Source: Porphyromonadaceae bacterium UBA2720
GTDB taxonomy: Bacteria; Bacteroidota; Bacteroidia; Bacteroidales; Muribaculaceae
NCBI GenBank assembly: GCA_002353885.1
Contig: DEKO01000188.1
Coordinates: 1 to 8,760, forward strand
DNA: 8,760 nucleotides
Direction: 5' to 3'
Shown here: positions 6,736 to 8,760 of the stretch, piece by piece
Layout of the letters: every line of letters begins with the position of its first letter
Numbering within the stretch: position 1 is the first letter of the stretch
The notes under the pieces: generated by a model
Told to the model about the DNA's origin: nothing
The model's input: the letters and a program-made list of their open reading frames with translations, nothing else
The model's database searches: none
Program-made: the position numbers and the translations under genes

Positions 6736-7329
6736 ATGCTACTTTACAATACACAACTCAAGAAACTCATTCTGCCCGAGTATGGGCGGAATATCCAGAA
6801 CATGGTGGACTACTGTCTCACCATTGAAGACCGTGATGAGCGCAATCATTGCGCTTACAGCATTGTCGACACCATGGTGACCATGTTCCCTGAGCTGCAA
6901 AACGAGGCCGACTACGTCCACAAACTTTGGGACCATCTGGCTATCATGAGCGATTTTAAGCTCGATATTGACTACCCCTATGACGTGGTCAAAGAAGAGA
7001 ACCTTGAGAGCAAGCCCGAGCCCATACACTATGCGCTCGAGAAAATCAAGTTCCGCCACTATGGCAAGATCATCGAGCGAATGATTGTCCGCGCCGCACA
7101 ATATCCCGAAGGTGAAGAGAGAGATGCCCTGGTCATGCTACTAGCTAATCACATGAAGAAGTTGATTTACCAAATCAATAACGAGGATGTGGAAGACAGC
7201 AAGATCTTCAACGACTTGGCGTACTACTCCAATGGAGTCATCCGTCTCGATCCTGAGACACATAAGTTGCATGAGTATCAAGTCATCATTCCGCCACAGA
7301 GTAGCGGAAAGAAGAAAAAGAAAAAATGA
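6736..7329 (+). CDS. DUF4290 family protein
   Basis: Protein of 197 residues assigned to DUF4290, a Bacteroidota family of unknown function. Recognisable stretches are LILPEYGRNIQNMVDYC (11-27), YVHKLWDHLAIMSDF (60-74), LDIDYPYDV (76-84) and the C-terminal FNDLAYYSNGVIRLDPE. It looks cytosolic and helical, with no signal peptide or transmembrane segment. The tail ends in Gly followed by six lysines. The ATG at 6736 is chosen because MLLYNTQLKKLILPEYGRNIQ is the family N-terminus; the frame stays open upstream to 6538, but those residues overlap tsaB and match nothing. The stop overlaps the rimM start as ATGA. Neighbours tsaB, rimM and proS all serve translation, so a role near ribosome or tRNA function is a guess from context only. 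Confidence 0.88.
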   Translation: MLLYNTQLKKLILPEYGRNIQNMVDYCLTIEDRDERNHCAYSIVDTMVTMFPELQNEADYVHKLWDHLAIMSDFKLDIDYPYDVVKEENLESKPEPIHYALEKIKFRHYGKIIERMIVRAAQYPEGEERDALVMLLANHMKKLIYQINNEDVEDSKIFNDLAYYSNGVIRLDPETHKLHEYQVIIPPQSSGKKKKKK

Positions 7330-7874
7330 TCACGCGTGACCAACTCATCGAGGTGGGCCACTTCAACAAGGCACATGGCGTCAATGGAGAAGTCAATGCT
7401 GCGATGCTCATTGACACCGAGTTGATGCCGCGCCTCAGTTGCCTGGTGTGCGACATGGATGGCATCTATGTCCCCTTCTTTGTCACCAGCATTAGGCCTA
7501 AAGGGGCAACAACATTGTTGCTCACCATCGATGGATTCTCATCCGACCAGGAGGTGGCGGCACTTGTGGGCAAAGAAATCTATGCCCTCAAGCGTGACTA
7601 TGACGTGTTGGCACAAGCTGCTGATGCCGACGATGAGGACGAAGAGTTGCCGCTCGACTACTTTATTGGCTTCACGCTGACCGACCGTGGAACATCAGTG
7701 GGAGAGATTGTTGATGTCGACGACTCGACCGACAATGTGCTCTTTGTGGTTCGTGGCAATGACGACATGACCGTGACCATACCTGCTGTCGACGACCTGA
7801 TTGCATCGATGGACCTTGAGGCAAAAATCATCGACATGGACTTGCCCGATGGGCTGTTGACTATCAATAATTAA
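7326..7874 (+). CDS. rimM: Ribosome maturation factor RimM
   Basis: Binds ribosomal protein S19 and the 30S head and helps 16S rRNA processing and late 30S assembly. The 182-residue length is typical. The N-terminal RimM beta-barrel carries VGHFNKAHGVNGEVNAAML (10-28), the family's HGxxGE loop. The C-terminal PRC-barrel domain includes DYFIGFTLTDRGTSVGEIVDV (111-131) and ends with TIPAVDDLIASMD (151-163) and DLPDGLLTI (172-180). The two domains are joined by a very acidic linker (DADDEDEELP, about 100-109), common in Bacteroidota RimM. Its ATG overlaps the DUF4290 stop by 4 nt, indicating translational coupling. The A-rich codons of the DUF4290 lysine tail form its upstream leader in place of a Shine-Dalgarno. 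Confidence 0.95.
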   Translation: MITRDQLIEVGHFNKAHGVNGEVNAAMLIDTELMPRLSCLVCDMDGIYVPFFVTSIRPKGATTLLLTIDGFSSDQEVAALVGKEIYALKRDYDVLAQAADADDEDEELPLDYFIGFTLTDRGTSVGEIVDVDDSTDNVLFVVRGNDDMTVTIPAVDDLIASMDLEAKIIDMDLPDGLLTINN

Positions 7875-7877
7875 CCA

Positions 7878-7898
7878 TTCAGAATTGAGAATAAACAA
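7878..7898. repeat. Heptamer-phased AT-rich spacer before the OmpA-like gene
   Basis: Three consecutive 7-mers, TTCAGAA, TTGAGAA and TAAACAA, fill almost the whole spacer after rimM; the last overlaps the A of the next ATG. TTGAGAA and the 7-nt phase recur at 1-20. The A-rich character also fits a Bacteroidota translation-initiation leader, which is a simpler explanation for part of it. Confidence 0.4.
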
Positions 7899-8533
7899 TG
7901 AAGAAGATTCACATACTCATCGTGGTGCTGGTGGCATGTCTGGTTATGCCAGTGGGCATTGAGGCCAAGAAGAAGAAAGTCGACATCTACGACCTCTCGC
8001 TTGACGACAACCTAGAGACTCCCGAGATCAACAACGATAAACACTCGGCTAGGATACAAGACTACCAGTATGATGTGGCGGTGAGCCTCAAGAAGCAGAA
8101 CTATGACGTTGAGCTCATGCGTGACAACGAGGTGATTGTGGTCACGTTGCCTGCAGGACAGTTGTTTGCGCCCAACGACACGGTGCTCACCAGCCTGGGA
8201 ATGGCTTCGCTCAAGCCATTTCTCAAGTTTCTCAACAACCCCGGCTTCTACAAGATGCTCCTGGTCATGCATAGCGACGACACGGGCAGCCGACAGTATA
8301 CCGAGAATCTGACCCGTGCCAGAGTCAATGCTGTCTTTGACTGGATTGATGAGAATGGCAGTGTCGACTTTGTTGTGCCCTATGCCTTGGGAGCCAGCGA
8401 CCCGATGGTCGACAACAACTCGATGGACAATCGCAAGCGCAACCGGCGTCTTGAGATATATCTCGTCCCCGAGGAGGTGATGCTTGCACAGGCCAAGAAA
8501 GGCCGCGTCAATATACACATGGTGCAGAAGTAG
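7898..8533 (+). CDS. Exported OmpA-like peptidoglycan-binding protein
   Basis: Protein of 211 residues with an N-terminal export signal and one C-terminal OmpA-like domain, predicted to anchor to peptidoglycan in the periplasm or at the outer membrane. Residues 1-23 are MKK plus a hydrophobic core ending GIEA before KKKK, suiting signal peptidase I. LVAC at 11-14 could be a lipobox, but it lies within the hydrophobic core and is not followed by the usual Bacteroidota lipoprotein export residues. The OmpA domain (about 78-191) has SDDTG at 126-130, NLTRARVNAV at 137-146 and NRKRNRRLEI at 178-187. Asp127 and Arg142 are 15 residues apart, the spacing of the diaminopimelate-binding pair described for OmpA of Acinetobacter baumannii. 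There is no beta-barrel domain. It lies 23 nt after rimM and may be cotranscribed. Confidence 0.85.
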   Translation: MKKIHILIVVLVACLVMPVGIEAKKKKVDIYDLSLDDNLETPEINNDKHSARIQDYQYDVAVSLKKQNYDVELMRDNEVIVVTLPAGQLFAPNDTVLTSLGMASLKPFLKFLNNPGFYKMLLVMHSDDTGSRQYTENLTRARVNAVFDWIDENGSVDFVVPYALGASDPMVDNNSMDNRKRNRRLEIYLVPEEVMLAQAKKGRVNIHMVQK

Positions 8534-8595
8534 GCTACTGATAATTATAGATTCATGACCAAGCGTTAAAGGATGATGAGTTTAGACAGTCAGCC

Positions 8596-8619
8596 TGTTT
8601 GCTAGTTTACTTGTTTACT
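8596..8619. repeat. Three tandem 8-mers just upstream of proS
   Basis: TGTTTGCT, AGTTTACT and TGTTTACT lie in direct tandem (consensus WGTTTRCT), ending 10 nt before the proS ATG. Only three positions vary across the three units. The 96-nt spacer (8534-8629) holds no clear TAnnTTTG box; TAGTTTAC within the array is the nearest match. The repeat might overlap a promoter or be a separate tandem element. Confidence 0.5.
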
Positions 8620-8629
8620 AATTATTATA

Positions 8630-8760
8630 ATGGCTAAAGAGTTAAAAGACTTAACAAAACGTGCTGAGAACTATTCTCAGTGGTACAACGAACTTGTTGT
8701 GAAGGCCGACCTTGCCGAGCAGTCGGCAGTGCGTGGCTGCATGGTCATCAAGCCCTATGG
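8630..8760 (+). CDS. proS: Prolyl-tRNA synthetase, N-terminal part (runs off the window)
   Basis: Charges tRNA-Pro with proline using ATP. Only the first 43 codons plus two bases are present. The translation begins MAKELKDLTKRAENYSQWY and continues NELVVKADLAEQSAVRGCMV, then IKPYG. I recognise this as the N-terminus of the class II ProS of Bacteroides and relatives, which belongs to the archaeal/eukaryal-like type: the tract from the YSQWYN region through the RGCMVIKPYG strand before motif 1 is characteristic. The ATG at 8630 follows an AT-rich leader with no Shine-Dalgarno. The 96-nt spacer from the OmpA-like gene suggests its own promoter, though none stands out. The catalytic motifs lie outside the window, so the call rests on N-terminal similarity recalled from the family. 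Confidence 0.88.
   Translation, partial: MAKELKDLTKRAENYSQWYNELVVKADLAEQSAVRGCMVIKPY

Noticed and set aside
1..8760. Search for a mobile element, CRISPR array, defence or biosynthetic system
   Set aside because: All coding sequence is accounted for by intact housekeeping families with tight spacing; there are no transposase, integrase, spacer-repeat or toxin-antitoxin signals.

Overview
The window looks like an ordinary chromosomal housekeeping region from a member of the Bacteroidales (Bacteroidota). Evidence for this: DUF4290 (to my knowledge restricted to Bacteroidota), a prolyl-tRNA synthetase start that I recognise from Bacteroides and its relatives, TAnnTTTG-type -7 promoter boxes, and AT-rich leaders with no Shine-Dalgarno before start codons. 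The fairly GC-balanced coding sequence would suit Muribaculaceae or Prevotellaceae, but the family cannot be fixed from sequence reading alone.

The left two thirds (26-5767) is one minus-strand cluster. In transcription order it reads yicC-family RNase, gmk (guanylate kinase), nadD (nicotinate-nucleotide adenylyltransferase), a DUF5063 protein, an M18 aminopeptidase, and a phospho-sugar mutase. Spacings are short: 40 nt, a 1-nt TGATG overlap, an 8-nt overlap, 66 nt and 23 nt. This fits a single operon that mixes nucleotide/NAD metabolism with peptide and sugar-phosphate turnover. A 190-nt divergent spacer (5768-5957) carries a good Bacteroidota -7 box for each direction.

The right third is plus-strand: tsaB (t6A tRNA modification), a DUF4290 protein, rimM (30S maturation; ATGA overlap with DUF4290), a short secreted OmpA-like peptidoglycan-binding protein, and the first 43 codons of proS, which runs off the window. 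The theme is translation plus one envelope protein.

All genes look intact, with family-typical length and catalytic motifs. I see no mobile element, CRISPR array, rRNA, tRNA, phage gene or new defence-like system. The most curious non-coding signal is a set of short tandem repeats in the spacers. Three AT-rich islands share a 7-nt phase (TTnAnAA / TTAATAG-like units), and an 8-nt triplet (consensus WGTTTRCT) sits just before proS. They may be a dispersed intergenic repeat family of this genome.
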